Below the pieces are notes generated by a model. It did not search any database. It was given only the letters and a program-made list of their open reading frames with translations, and had not been told where the DNA came from. This document shows, in pieces, positions 30,501-44,000 of a DNA stretch of 64,000 nucleotides (its first letter is position 1; the number at the start of each line of letters is the position of its first letter). A program made the position numbers and the translations under genes. Location: assembly GCA_921293015.1 (NCBI GenBank), contig OV121095.1:35561484-35625483 (forward strand). Direction: 5' to 3'. Source of the DNA: Phorcus lineatus. Lineage: Eukaryota > Mollusca > Gastropoda > Trochida > Trochidae.

Positions 30501-33500
30501 TATAGCAAGCCAATGAAATGACTCGCATTCAGCAATAGCGGCACAACCCGGATGAGAATTCATACAAATGTCAATGTAGGCTATAAATAGCCATAAGAAA
30601 CCAGCCGCAAGCGATACGAGCGCTTTAGGCCGAAGGATATCAGGGTATATGATGGAGCTAGACGGATACAAATACGCTGATGTAGCAGGATGGTAAAGGT
30701 GTTAAATTCATCTTTTTTATGCACATTTTGTATTCTAGTCAGTCCTGTGAGTGGGTTAAAGTGTTTCTCTGTTTAAAAGTGCTGGTGGTTTTCCAAAGCA
30801 AACTATTAGCAAATTCAATGCTATAGTGACTAAGATTAATTACAGTGTTTGCTTTCACTTCAAGAATTTGGAGAAATGAAAGACTGAGTATCAATGCTGT
30901 AGCGTTAGGAAACGTGAATGAAAACTATAAATGTTCTAGTTCTTTTTAACTATCAATCCATCTGCCACCTCACCAGATGTAGTTTGGTAACGTCAAAACT
31001 CTTTAAAAAGGAAAATGATAAAACGATAGAATAAAAGAATAATCAAAACAAAACAGTGATATAATAATATGACACGTTTTGTTTAACGGAAGATACAAGA
31101 AAAACAAATAGACGTTCTGCCATGTGATACAAATGCGAAAAACCTAAATCTCTCTCAATTTAATGAACTTAAATAGCATGATATAGTTTTTCTCTCAACA
31201 AAACGCGGAATGTTTTTATCAACGGGCGATACATGGTATACGAATAGAAGTTTCTACGATGTGATACGAGTGCGAAAAATTAAGTCTTCTCAATCTAATT
31301 TACGTAAATAGCAAGTTACAAATGTATAAATTCTCTTCTCTCAAGTAAACGTGGCATATTTTGACAACGGGTGATTCAAAGAACACAAATAAACGTTTCT
31401 ACCATGCAAATGCTAACAAAAGAGTCTCTTTTAATTTCATAAATAAATAACATCATATATCTTTCTTATCTCATCAAAAAATGGTATTTTTTACCAAAGG
31501 ATGATACAAAGATCACAAATAGAGTTTTTGCCATGTGATAGAAATGCATGTCCCTCTCAATTTCATAAATCAAAATACAATGGTGCATCTTTTTCTTTCT
31601 CCCAACTTACATTAGCAAACTCCCTCAGCTCTTGCCATTTTTTCCCGTTCGTCGTTGACACGTAAACAATTCCCGACTTCTTCCCGATCTTCTGTCCGAG
31701 ATCTGTCAGATAGCAGTTCTGTAATAAATACGTATATTTGGGGTAGTTCAAAATCTAACAACAAAACTCCTATTGGGTTATGCATTGCTTAAAATGTAAG
31801 ACTAGTTTTGATTTAAAAACCAATGCACCAATTTGCCTGTTTTAGTAGTAAAATGGTTTGCAATTAGACAGTTTTGATATTAACATTCATGAAGTACTAA
31901 TTTAAGTCAAGTATGAGAACTATGCAATGACCTTGTATGAATTTGTGAAACAAATAAGGTAAAATGTGAATTTATGACTTTTAAAAGTAAAAAAATTTAC
32001 GATGACATATACATTCATGAAGTACATATCTTAAAGTAAAATATGTAAATCATCTAATTTCGACAAATGAAATTATGACACAATATAAGGTAGAATTTAA
32101 ATCAATGATTTTTACAAATTCTAAGAGCCAATGAACAACATATTGAGTATGGACGATGGTAATTTGAAATTAAAGTGATTTAAACAAATAAACTGGAAAA
32201 AAACCATCACTTGTATACGACTGTAATACTGCTCATTTAGTTAAACTGGTATAATAAACTTAATGCATGACAAATATGCCGACTACACACGGAACGACAA
32301 AACAAAACAAAGCTTATCTACACAATACTGCCTTGAAAGATTTGAAGACATGTACAAATGTAATCTAGCGAGAGAAAAAACTATGCGTCAAATAAGAAGA
32401 TAAAACGCAAATGTCTAAAAAATTTATTGAATTATATAAAGTAGTTTTCCTTTTTACTTTTTGAAAGTCTTAGTTAAATGGAAAACAATTATTTTCATTA
32501 TAATATCAATGCTAGGTCATGTATTTATTTATTGTTCCAAATAAAGTTCAATAAACCATAACTGCGACATATCTTTCATATGCATTGTAAAAAAGAAAAA
32601 CAATGCTGTCATACTAAGACTATATCTTTATATATTGTTAAAAATTGTTATGTTTGCACCGATATGGTGTCTCCTATACTAATAGGCCCGTGACATTTAC
32701 AGTATTGAAATAAAGCGAAAAGATTTGAACAATTGTTGGAGAATAGAAAAACCTTAATTTGCCAGTTGACATAGTAAATTAATCTTACTGGAATAGGAAT
32801 ATCAGACATTATTTAAAAAGATTCTGTTTTCTTTTTCATTAAGTTGAAAAATTCGGAAAACATATTTTACTATCTAGTCATTGAGTTTAATTTCATACCC
32901 AAATACCAATTCGGACATCATTGCTTAAACATTTGCTTTAACAAATTTCAATGATTCAATTACCATTTTGAAAAGTTCAAATTAAAACATCTAAACATTT
33001 AAAAGAAGAAACAAGAGTTTGAATGTTCCTGTACCTGTGGAAAGCACATTTGAAAAATAAGATACGATTGTTTGCAGTCTTACCCCTTTCACGGTATCAG
33101 AATAAGACTGAAAATAATTGAAGAAATTAAAAAGTCCTTAAAATGCAACGTGTATGTTTTCAAAGTGAAGGTTTAGGATTTCGAAAATATAGACTTCTTG
33201 TTCAAACTTCAGATGGACACAATATAAATGACTTTTATTTGCCTATTAAGCATAAAGAAGAAAGGCATAGAGCAGATATTTGGAGAATATAGAATTAAAG
33301 GCTAGTGTGTCACCTTGAAGACCAACTTCTATTATACATCAAGATATCCTGGGGATAACAACTTCTTTATTGTGTAAGAATTTATTTTCAAGACATTCTT
33401 CTGCTGCTTCTTAATATCTTTCAAAGGCTTAAACCAACTTCCACAAGCATCTAAGGGACCTTTTCATATACCGTTGTAGACATGATAGGTTGATGTTGTT

Positions 33501-36500
33501 GTACATGTATGTACTGGTCTTACAAGGTTAATTAGGAATTAAGCTTTTCAGTTTACTTAGAAATATCATCTCAAAACCAATTGTTGGACAGGTTAACTGC
33601 TAAAAACCAAATCAATTCATTGAATATGAATCCCGTTTACCAACATCTAAGAAAAAAATGAAAACTCTCCGATGCCCATTTTTGAAAATATCAGAATCAA
33701 TCTATTCTAGACGTTATTTTTAAAGTAACTCGAATTTTAGAAATAAAAGTATTGGTATTAATTTATCTCTCCCAATCGAAAACGTGACAATGCATGCAAG
33801 ACACCCAATCATATGACACAAAAAGGGATTATTGTTAGATGATTGACCCCATATCCATCTGTCTAAAAAATCAAAAAATACAATACAACCACAGCAAATA
33901 GATACAATATTAATTTTTTTTAAAGTTTTACTTTGTGCTTGATAAATACCAAACATGTCATACATATTTCGATGTGCTGAATTAGTAAGAAATAATGCTC
34001 TAGTTATTATCTTGTTTTGTGGGTTCTTCAAACATTATTACGGTAGAAAACATTCCTATCTAAACCGTTTAAAATGTTAACATTGTTTCTGAAACGGTGA
34101 TGGATTTCTAATCAAATCACTTCAAAACTGTGTTGCAATTGTTTTTTACATAAAACTAACCTTTGTTCGCCCTCTTCGGAGTTTTCTTGTATGTTTTTTG
34201 TGTTTCTTAGTTATGAAAGTCAACCACAAAGTTTAAAGAATCACACCTTTTTGCAATTTGTTAGATAGAATATACATTGGGTAGAGCATGCATTGCCACT
34301 CGTCTTTCAAATGGACTTACAGGTTTTGTAACGAAAGAATCAGTCTAGAATGAAGCAATCACATTTATGTTTAATTAAATAGAAATACTACTTAGGGTTT
34401 GATATCTACTGATGTGAAAAGAGCAACACTTCGTCGAAACAAGAACACTATTAGGCCAAATGTTCCAAGAAATAGAAATTATATTTTACTTAAATGAGAC
34501 AATGTCCGAAAAGTATATCAATGTTAACGCATTTGAGAACTTTTGCTCAATTAAGAACGTTTTGTGGTATTTTTTTAAGAGGACGAAAAAATACTAAAGA
34601 TTAAACAATAATGACGCAATTAACATGTCATCGATATCAGCTTTTATACAGTATTGAATGATATCACTACTAAACAAACAGAAATGGCATAATAAAGATG
34701 ATGGCGCATTTGTATACTTTGGTGACGTTAGTAAGTCATCCTAGATAATTTACGACAAGTCATCATAGTCGACTCCATGCAAAACATATCATCTCTCAGT
34801 ACACTGTTCAGATGCTAGCACATAAATGTATACTATTCTGGATGAATATCATATCTAAGTACAATGTCCAAATATTAGTAAATGTTTAGGTATGCTAATT
34901 AGACGATTATCTGTAACACACCTTATTCTGTTTCATGAGCCACACCTCGGTGATGTACTTCTGGTTGTCAGCTATTGACACCCCGTCACATACACACAAC
35001 ACGCTCAACAGGTCAAGGTACCGGTGATTCTGAAAATGAAGCACCAACAGTGTCTTTCAGTGCAAACTAACAGAATTATTTACATGAATTTGAAAGCAAA
35101 TAAAAGAATTTTAAAATATCCAAATTACTAAAAAAAATATGCACAGTGGCAATCGGTGCAAACTGACAGAACCATGACATGAGAGGCAAACGAAAACCAC
35201 ATTCTTTAAGACTTTAAGTCATTTATTCATTTATTCACGACGTTTAGAAGTATTTTCTATATCCTTGATCAATTAAAACTTTTTACGCTGAACTAAACTT
35301 ATACTCCGAACCATTCTTATATTTTCACAGTTCAGAACCTTTTGTAACCAACTTTTCCTTTGCGTGCGACTTCTTAATGCCTTAAAATTTGATTACATAA
35401 ACAAACAACCTAAACAACCTGGTTTACTCAACAACCCCAGAAGCATAAAACCACAAACTAACCTTGTCTGTTCTGAGAAGATCAATGAACTTGTCGATGT
35501 GGTCGTGAGTGATGCGGTCTACAATCTTCCTGTTGTCGCGGATCAGTTCCATCACCATATGGGCCGCGTTCAGACCAATCCTTCCCTGAGAGGGACAAAC
35601 CAGATGAAAAATGTTAACGTTGAACAATATTAACAACCTTATCCGAAATTATCAAGCAACTGTTAAATGCATATGTGAAAAAATATTTAAAAGTTTCATG
35701 ACAAAAAGTAACCCAGTTTAATGCTATGGCTCTATAGAAATAACGATATGCTTATTAAAACGCAATATTGAATGCTTAACAATAAAGATATATATATGTT
35801 GATGGCGACAAATATTAACCGAATTGCAAAAGCTTGTTATGGGTGAATCCTCATTAATAATGTTTCATGACAAAAAGAAACAACTAATTGATGATAATTA
35901 ACTTAACTTAAGGTAACGGACTTAAAAAATATTAACGGTAAACATATCAACATCCTCTTCTAAATATAAAAAGCAATTGTAAAGAGTCCCTTCCCCCTTT
36001 ACTAGTTTCATGACAAAAATAAACTAATATAAGTGATATACATATAATAATAGAGCTTGTTTTTTTAAACGCAATTTCGAAAGCTTTTATCAAAAGATAC
36101 GTATTTGCTTATCTTATTGCTTCATTACAAACAGAAACAAACATAATTATTATAAAGCTGAAATGAAAGATCTTGAAATACATAAACATCGTTTTCAATG
36201 GTTAACTCTGAAGATGAATTATGAACTATGAATATGAGTATTTCAACTCGTATGTGATAATTATAATGAGTTCAACAAGGTATAACGTTAAATATATTAA
36301 CAAGTGTCAATGATCATGAAATAAATGATTGATTGGTTTATTCAAGAAAATCCATTTAAGACGAGGGCAGAGTGAAGTAGCTTTCTTATACTCTGCTAAC
36401 ACAGCCATTATATGAGATATAAGAAAAATATCGATATCAAATGTTAGTTTTTATAATGCATAGATATGTTTTAATGTTGTTTCATCCTATAAAGATGAAT

Positions 36501-37979
36501 GGGTTAGACTTATATGATATACAAACGCATGGAAACGTTCACTTCCTCTTTTAAGAAATTGGAATATTATTTTCTTTCCTGGAAACGGAAAGGATATTGA
36601 TCATAAAGCATTGTTAAATACTTCAATTCATGATACATGCAGGTCATGCGCATATAAAACGATTTTACATTTCAAATTCAACGATGTCCCTTTCCATTAC
36701 CGGCACATTGTGCAAAATACCCGAGGACGTTGCATTAAATTTCTTCAACACATCTTGACAATTGACTGTCAAGTTTTGTAATTCAAGAAAAGAATTTGCC
36801 GGGAAATGATAATGACGAAAATACATGAAAATTATAGTCAGTTAAATTAACATGGAAGCACTGGGATTATTGAATGTAAGCGAGCTTAGGATTTATCGAA
36901 ATAAGCTAGCATAGATATTTCAAGCTCTTCTGAAAAGTTTATCCAGCTTCGTTAGGGGTATGTTTGTATGTATGTATGTATGTATGTATGTATGTAGATA
37001 AAATAATGTTATTGTAGAATCAGGTACATATTCACATTCACATTTGCTAACAAGCGCTTTCTGCCATGATGGCTTCTTCAGGTTAGACTTTGAATGTCAG
37101 TTGTAATCACGTTGATTGTGACGTGACGTGGCGCTCTTTATGACGTCATAGAGGTAGATGCGTCATGAGCATGAATTCAAGGAAATTTACATTTTAGCGT
37201 TCAGTAAAGGCTTAAATTGTTTTATAAATTCACTTTCCATCAATTCAAGTAGCCGCGGATTATCGTATTTCATTTTATAAAATGGAAATACTCTATATCT
37301 TCCTCCAGAACACTCTTCCAAGTGGCTGCTTAAAGGGATAGTTCTATTTTCGGGCCGGTTGATTTGCGAACGATGTAGGTTCATTCTTTCATTTAAACGT
37401 CTCTCTGTCTTGCCAATGTATAATTCACTGCACCCCTCGCACATGATTACATAGATGATATTTCTTGAATGGCAATTCATATTTTCTTTCACAAAAAAAC
37501 GTTTATTGTTAACTTTGAACTCGGCGCCTTCTATTATATTTCTACACGTGTAGCATCGCCCGTCTCCACATTTAGAAACAGTAGATTGTCCCTGGTCTGC
37601 CATGTCAAATCTTGAACGTGTAAGAATTCGTCTCAAGTTTGGAGGTTGTTTACGGCTGTTTATGAATTTGGTCTTCTTTAATATGGCCTTCATTTTAGCA
37701 CTCTATGTATGTATGTAATATGTATGTATGTATGTATGTATGTACTATGTAAGTATGTATGTAGGTATATATGCATGTAAGTATGTATGTGTGTATGTAT
37801 CCATGTATGTATCCATGTATGTATGTATGTATGTAAGTATGTATGTATGTATGTAATATGTATGTATGCATTTATGCATGTATTTTTTATGTATGTATGT
37901 ATGTATGTATGGATGGATGGATGGATGGATGGACGGATGGATGAATGGTTGGATGTATCTATGAATGTATGTATAAATG

Positions 37980-38013
<34 letters not shown>

Positions 38014-41000
38014 TGTATGTATGTATGTATATATACGCAAGGCTCCTACAATCTTGTATGATATCTATCACGGTATTTGCTTCGCAAACTCTGATGGACC
38101 GGATGTTTATACTTGTATGATTTTATTATGATAGGATATCATTTATTTTGATGACAACATGCCTGAATTAGATTGTCAACAACCATCTTCACAAGGTATA
38201 TTAAGCTAAACATTCTAAAACTAAACATGCTAAACTTACACACACAGACACCTCTGCGGACTGAAAGATTCATAAACACTAATAACGATGGACAAACATA
38301 AACATTGAGGCAACACAGCTACTGGTAAATCTAGTGTCGGTGCTGTTATGGTGGTCTTATATAACCTTACCTTCTCTTTTACCTAAATATTAATAGAGAT
38401 ATCGAAAGAAATAAAATTCTCCATTCAGTTATGAATATTTCCTTTATTCGAAACAACTTTAATGGATAATTCATCATTTAGCTTATGTGGAATCAGATTG
38501 TTTGATTAAATGCACAGCTAACAACCAAAAATAAGATTTGATAATTTTTCGTTGACTACATACATGATTAGCAAAAAGACCACATAGCACGACAATGCTA
38601 CAACATCAACAAATACCAAATGCTATTCCCCCTATACTTGCATTGTTGTCAATGAGCTAGAATATCATAGTCATAATGAAATAAAGATGGAGAAGCAAAG
38701 AAAATACAAAGAAAAGATCAAATTGAAAAAATATTCAAACGAGGGCAATTCAAATGCGATATACTTTTTCTCGATTTGGAGATTTTACGAGCGTTTCCCC
38801 GCGATACGCACTCGGGAACTTCGATGATAATTTCAATATCGATGATCTTACTTACATAAATCATACTTTAAGTTTCAATCATTCAGATCTTCTTAATGAC
38901 ATAACGAAATGTGTTTGGGCAAATTTATCTTTGAGACTAGATATTAAAATACTATGATGATAGCTTTACAAAACAAATTTTTAGTGAAATTGAACATATT
39001 ATCTGATCGATAAGGCCAGATTAACTTAAAAGCATTAAGATCAAATATATCATTTAAGAAAAACATATTGTTATTAACTTTGTACACAATTAACCACATT
39101 GTTAATTGATAACGAAACCGTACAACAAGAATACAACATTAACATGTCTTAAAAAAACAATTTCGAAAAAGTTCGATTGAAATAAACTAATAATCAGTGC
39201 AAAAACTTATATAAACTGAATACAAAAAGGCTAAGCTAAAGTTTATCTCAATGTCACAACAACAAAGAAGCAACATTTATAAAAAGGAAGAAACAGTATA
39301 TCTTCACCTCTTTGTACTCAAACTGAGTGAGAAAGAAGTCAATGTATTTGGCGATGTACAACTCGTTCTTCCGACTGTCGCCCATGAGATACGTGTACAA
39401 CACATCATACGCTTCCACGAAGATACGGGTCAGATGCCTGCAAGTTCAATGTGAATAAATTAAGTTATGAGATAATAAGAACTCCTTTGATACTTAAGTC
39501 GCGTGTCTATCTGATTTTAGAAAAACATGTTATTTAGAGAGTTAACAAATGTAAGATCGTTACAATTATGAACACTCTGACCTTCATTCGAATTTGTCCA
39601 ATAGCAAAAAGCGTGATTCCATCGATTTGCGTCTTATTTTGTCCTTAACGTCGAAAACAAACGAACGTTTCGTGACGTCTCGTGACATTGAAGAGTATCG
39701 CCACACTCACTTACTTACTTAATTACTTACTTACTCACTCACTCACTCACTCACTTACTTACTAACTTACTCTCGTACTTACATGGATTAGATATCTATG
39801 GGATAATCGATTTTGAATGATAATTTTCATCTTAACAAATCAAAAGCGATTATGAATTATATATAATCGAATATATGTTTTCATTATTGAATGAAAATAA
39901 AATGTTGCCATTCAGTTATTTGGGTTGTCTATTGGCGTACGGTATACTTACATCTGATCTGCGCAGCCTCTGTAAGGAATCTGCAAGAGACTCACCAGCA
40001 GCTCAACGATCTGTAGTACAAACAATGAGCTCGTGATCTATACATACATTTAATTAAATGATAAGCAAGAAAGAGATTTTGAGAATCGCAATTAGATGGA
40101 GGAATCCGATTTTGAACACTACCCATTCAACTTGGCACACCCTACTCTTTATATACCAAAATGACTCACTGGGAGCAGTCATTTGCTGTATCATCTAAGG
40201 CACGAGTGCGTCTCACCAGATTGTGTAAATGGTACAACCTGAGAACTCATTCCTATATTGCATATATTTTTATTTTCTTTCGAAAACTTCGAAAACAAAT
40301 TGCAAGTGACTTACCCTGAGGTTTCGCATGAGTTTTTGTCTATTCTTGTTGGGTACACTGTTGACGATCATAAACTCCTTCATCTCACCAAGAGCCTGCA
40401 CAAGCAAACACATAAACCAACTTTTCACAGACAATCAAGTGTTCTTTTTTATAATTTTCTATTGCTTCGTTTAAATCAGTTTAATGAAACACATTTAGCC
40501 CCTTCCGATCTAAAAACGTAATTGTACATGGATTGACACTGTTTGAACTTTCAACTATAATATAGGAATAAAATATGGATTTGTTTTTTCAATTCTTTGT
40601 CAGGTTGACATTTTTTCATATTTTGGTTTTACATCGATATAATCTTCTACAGGTCAAAGTGTTTATGCAAAAATCAATTACGTTACTTACGTTGGTGATG
40701 ACATGGGCCATTTTTGCATTCAAAATCACATTGTCTTTTTTCTGAAAACAATACACATAATTACCGAAAAATCATTGAAAAAACCTCATCAATGCTGTCA
40801 ACTTTGAGATGTCATCATTTGAAGATATGATAAAAGTGACACTTTTGTCACTTCTTTTATCGACCATTACAGCAAAGATTCTTAATAGATTTTTTATGTA
40901 ACATATTTTCCACATATTTTGGCAACTTTTAACCAGTTCATGGGGAACATCTTAACAGAATTGTTTTGAATGGTAAAGTATATGTTATTGTAAAATTTTC

Positions 41001-44000
41001 CAGTCAATGTCATTGTTAAACTTCGTCTAAAAAAATCAAGTCGGTGTTAATTTATAAAATCAAAGTTAATGTCAATTTAAAAATTCCAAGTGAATATCAA
41101 TGTATAATACTGTTGAATTGAGAAAAGTGTAAACCATATTTCTTGATTACATGTACATTCTTAAAACTATTCCACAGGATTTTTCGGAACAATATATAAC
41201 TATTGTTCTGACAATACAATTTATTTTTATTTCATGCGCAAAAGTCATCTTTACACAGTTCTTTGAAAATTTTGATTCAAACTCAATTCCCTGATGGGTT
41301 TATGTATGATAGATAGATTATACGCCTTTCTTATCATTTTTCATTTCAACTCACATCCCTGACGAGTTTCTGTATGAAGGGCACCATGCCAGCCATGTAG
41401 TGGAAGATGTCCACTAACTCCTCGTCCACTGCCTGGATTGTGAAGGCGTCGTCATACTGTTTCTCTCTGATAGCCTCGATCTGAATATGTCACGTGATTG
41501 TCAGCCAATCATGCATTGATGCCTTATAGCATAAGTCAATCACTGCTGCTTACGATTGTCAAGAGTTTTTAAATCAGTAATTACGTTTTTTATAAGTTCA
41601 CCATTCATAACAGAGGCTATGATGAAACATCGATATAAAAAAAAACCTATTCAAAGTCGTAAAATTGAATCGTATCTTTAAGACAGTTCTCTATATTTCT
41701 CATGAATAACTTGCCATAAGAGAAATAACTAATTAGAAGTTCTTTATAAATTATGAGGGGTAAAAATTCCTTCTTTCAATATTATTCTACTTATAGTTTA
41801 ATGTCAAAGATATGATTTTAACTTTGATTTGTAGATATTGCAAATTCATAATTGCACATAACAATAAGTTGATTGTCTACATACAGTCATGGAAATCAAA
41901 TGAATGACAAACAAACTCTTCATTAATGATTATTCAATTTTAAGTTATCTGATTTTACCAAACTTATACAAGTAATTGTTACAACAATCAGCTTGCTAAT
42001 TTAGATTTAAGTGTTTCCATTCTCGAGATGAATTATTGTAAAAAGTAAGACTTTATCAAAACAAAGGTCATGCCTGATATGACATTTGTGCTATTTCTAT
42101 TCAAAATCCTAGAAAAAACTATTCGCATGAACTAAAAAACCTTTACGACAAATGATATCCATACAAGGAAGAAAATGATAAAAGCAAACCAACAACAACA
42201 TCAAACAGTAGTTACAACAGTGAAACTTGCCTCTATAGACTGGCCCTGCAGAACGTGTGCACAGGGACAATAACCAGAGATGTGAAATATGAAGTAAAGT
42301 GAACATGATTTTAAAGTGAATATGGTCATAACTTAACATACAAGTGATACAGATAGTTTGTACATTTTTTAACTTAAAAGGAAGTTGTGATTAACTCGAG
42401 ATGTATATGGAATAACAAACCTTCAAGAATAGGTGAACGAGGAATAATAATAATAATATGACACATATATAACTATATTTCATTACTTTCTCTCAAAATG
42501 CAATGATCTTAAGATTTACAAAATCTGAACATGTTTAGTATTCTATGAATGTATCAATTTAGACCCTTTTAGTAATATGATTTGTCTTTGAATATGATTT
42601 GCTTCTGTGAAAGATATAGTATGGAGAAATAGTAACAATAACATTTCATATACAATAACTACCAGGAATAAAAGCATAAGTTGTTTCTGATTGAAAGATC
42701 CTCAAAAATAAACAGTAGAGGTAGAAAACTCAAATAAATTGACTGAGAGACTTTCAGAAAATAAATTATATCGGAGAAGTATAGCTGATTGAAGTAGAGA
42801 AAATGTCCATCTCCCTTACTCGTAATCCTTTTCCCGGGTCGACTCGCTTGATAGAAATGTATCAAACAATAATCATATATAATTTCACTGAAAACGACAA
42901 ACCATCAAATTGCATTTCTAAAGTGAGTGAAACTCAAGTAAGTGACAAACTTATCTAATCTCACCCCATGAGTGTGTGTTTTACTTATATATATAAAGTG
43001 TCTGTTTACCGTTTCAATTTAAATCAAAACCAACGTTTTTAACGCTTTGCGTGTGACAGTCTTCTATACTAAAATACCAAGTTGATCACTCATCCTTTCA
43101 CGTCCCTTGTTATAACATTGATCCTTAACCCAAAACCTTTCCAATTGTCTTCCTTTGCCCTCCTCTTCTATTTTTTCAAGTGTCGAGTCAGCAACGCTGT
43201 TTTCCATCAAGAATACATCTCAACCTTCCCCTTCAATGTAACCCCTCCCAACTCACCACACTCCTTTCTATACACTTACCACAAACCTTCTGGAATGTTG
43301 CGAGAGGATATTTTTACTACTTCAAAACTCGATCGATATATGGAAAAGTTACTTTATTGTTATAAAAAATTCAAAGGTTCACGCATTAGTGAACATTAGT
43401 TCTCATGAATTTATTCATTGGACTGAATTCTATCATTCTCAGTTACAACCTTAATTTACCTCAAATATACCGAAACATAACCCAGTATAGCCACGCTTAC
43501 TACATTATAACCCAACTATTCTAACATCACCCACTAAAACTCAAATCATACCCTGAAAACGAAACAACCACATGTACCCCGATAACATCGCATTATACTC
43601 AACTGTAACTAAGCCCTGTTTGTCCCACTTTAACCTAATATTGCCCCGCCTTATTCAACACACTCCCCTGTTATTCCCTCCCCTCTCCCCTACCTTCTTG
43701 AGCTGTGCCGTGCTGTACTTGAGAGCGCTCATGGAGTTGTCCGTATCATCCTTCTTCATCTTCTGCTTCCACATGTAGTCCTCTGGTAACACAGGCAGGG
43801 TGAAACATAACTGTATTCATATATATCATATGGGCACATACAACTTTTGATCTTGCACGAGTTTTCGTACAATATTGTCTGTAACGCGACAGATGCAATG
43901 GGAATACCATATGCGATGGCAGATGATATTGCCAAACCAATTTCTTTGTAATTTTGAATCCCAGTCCAAATATAGGACTATTCTTTACGGGTACATGAAT

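Larger units (their letters stand above)
35586..39307. other. Intron 17 (about 3.7 kb)
   Basis: Between exons 17 and 18. Apart from the Penelope-like element and its TATG flanks, I see nothing in it. Confidence 0.6.

Noticed and set aside
33720..34031. 103-codon minus-strand frame
   Set aside because: AT-biased, no family motif, no splice-site support in phase with neighbouring exons.
37690..38131. Open frames of Tyr-Ile-His-Thr or Met-Tyr-Val-Cys repeats
   Set aside because: They are translations of the TATG/GGAT microsatellite on either strand.
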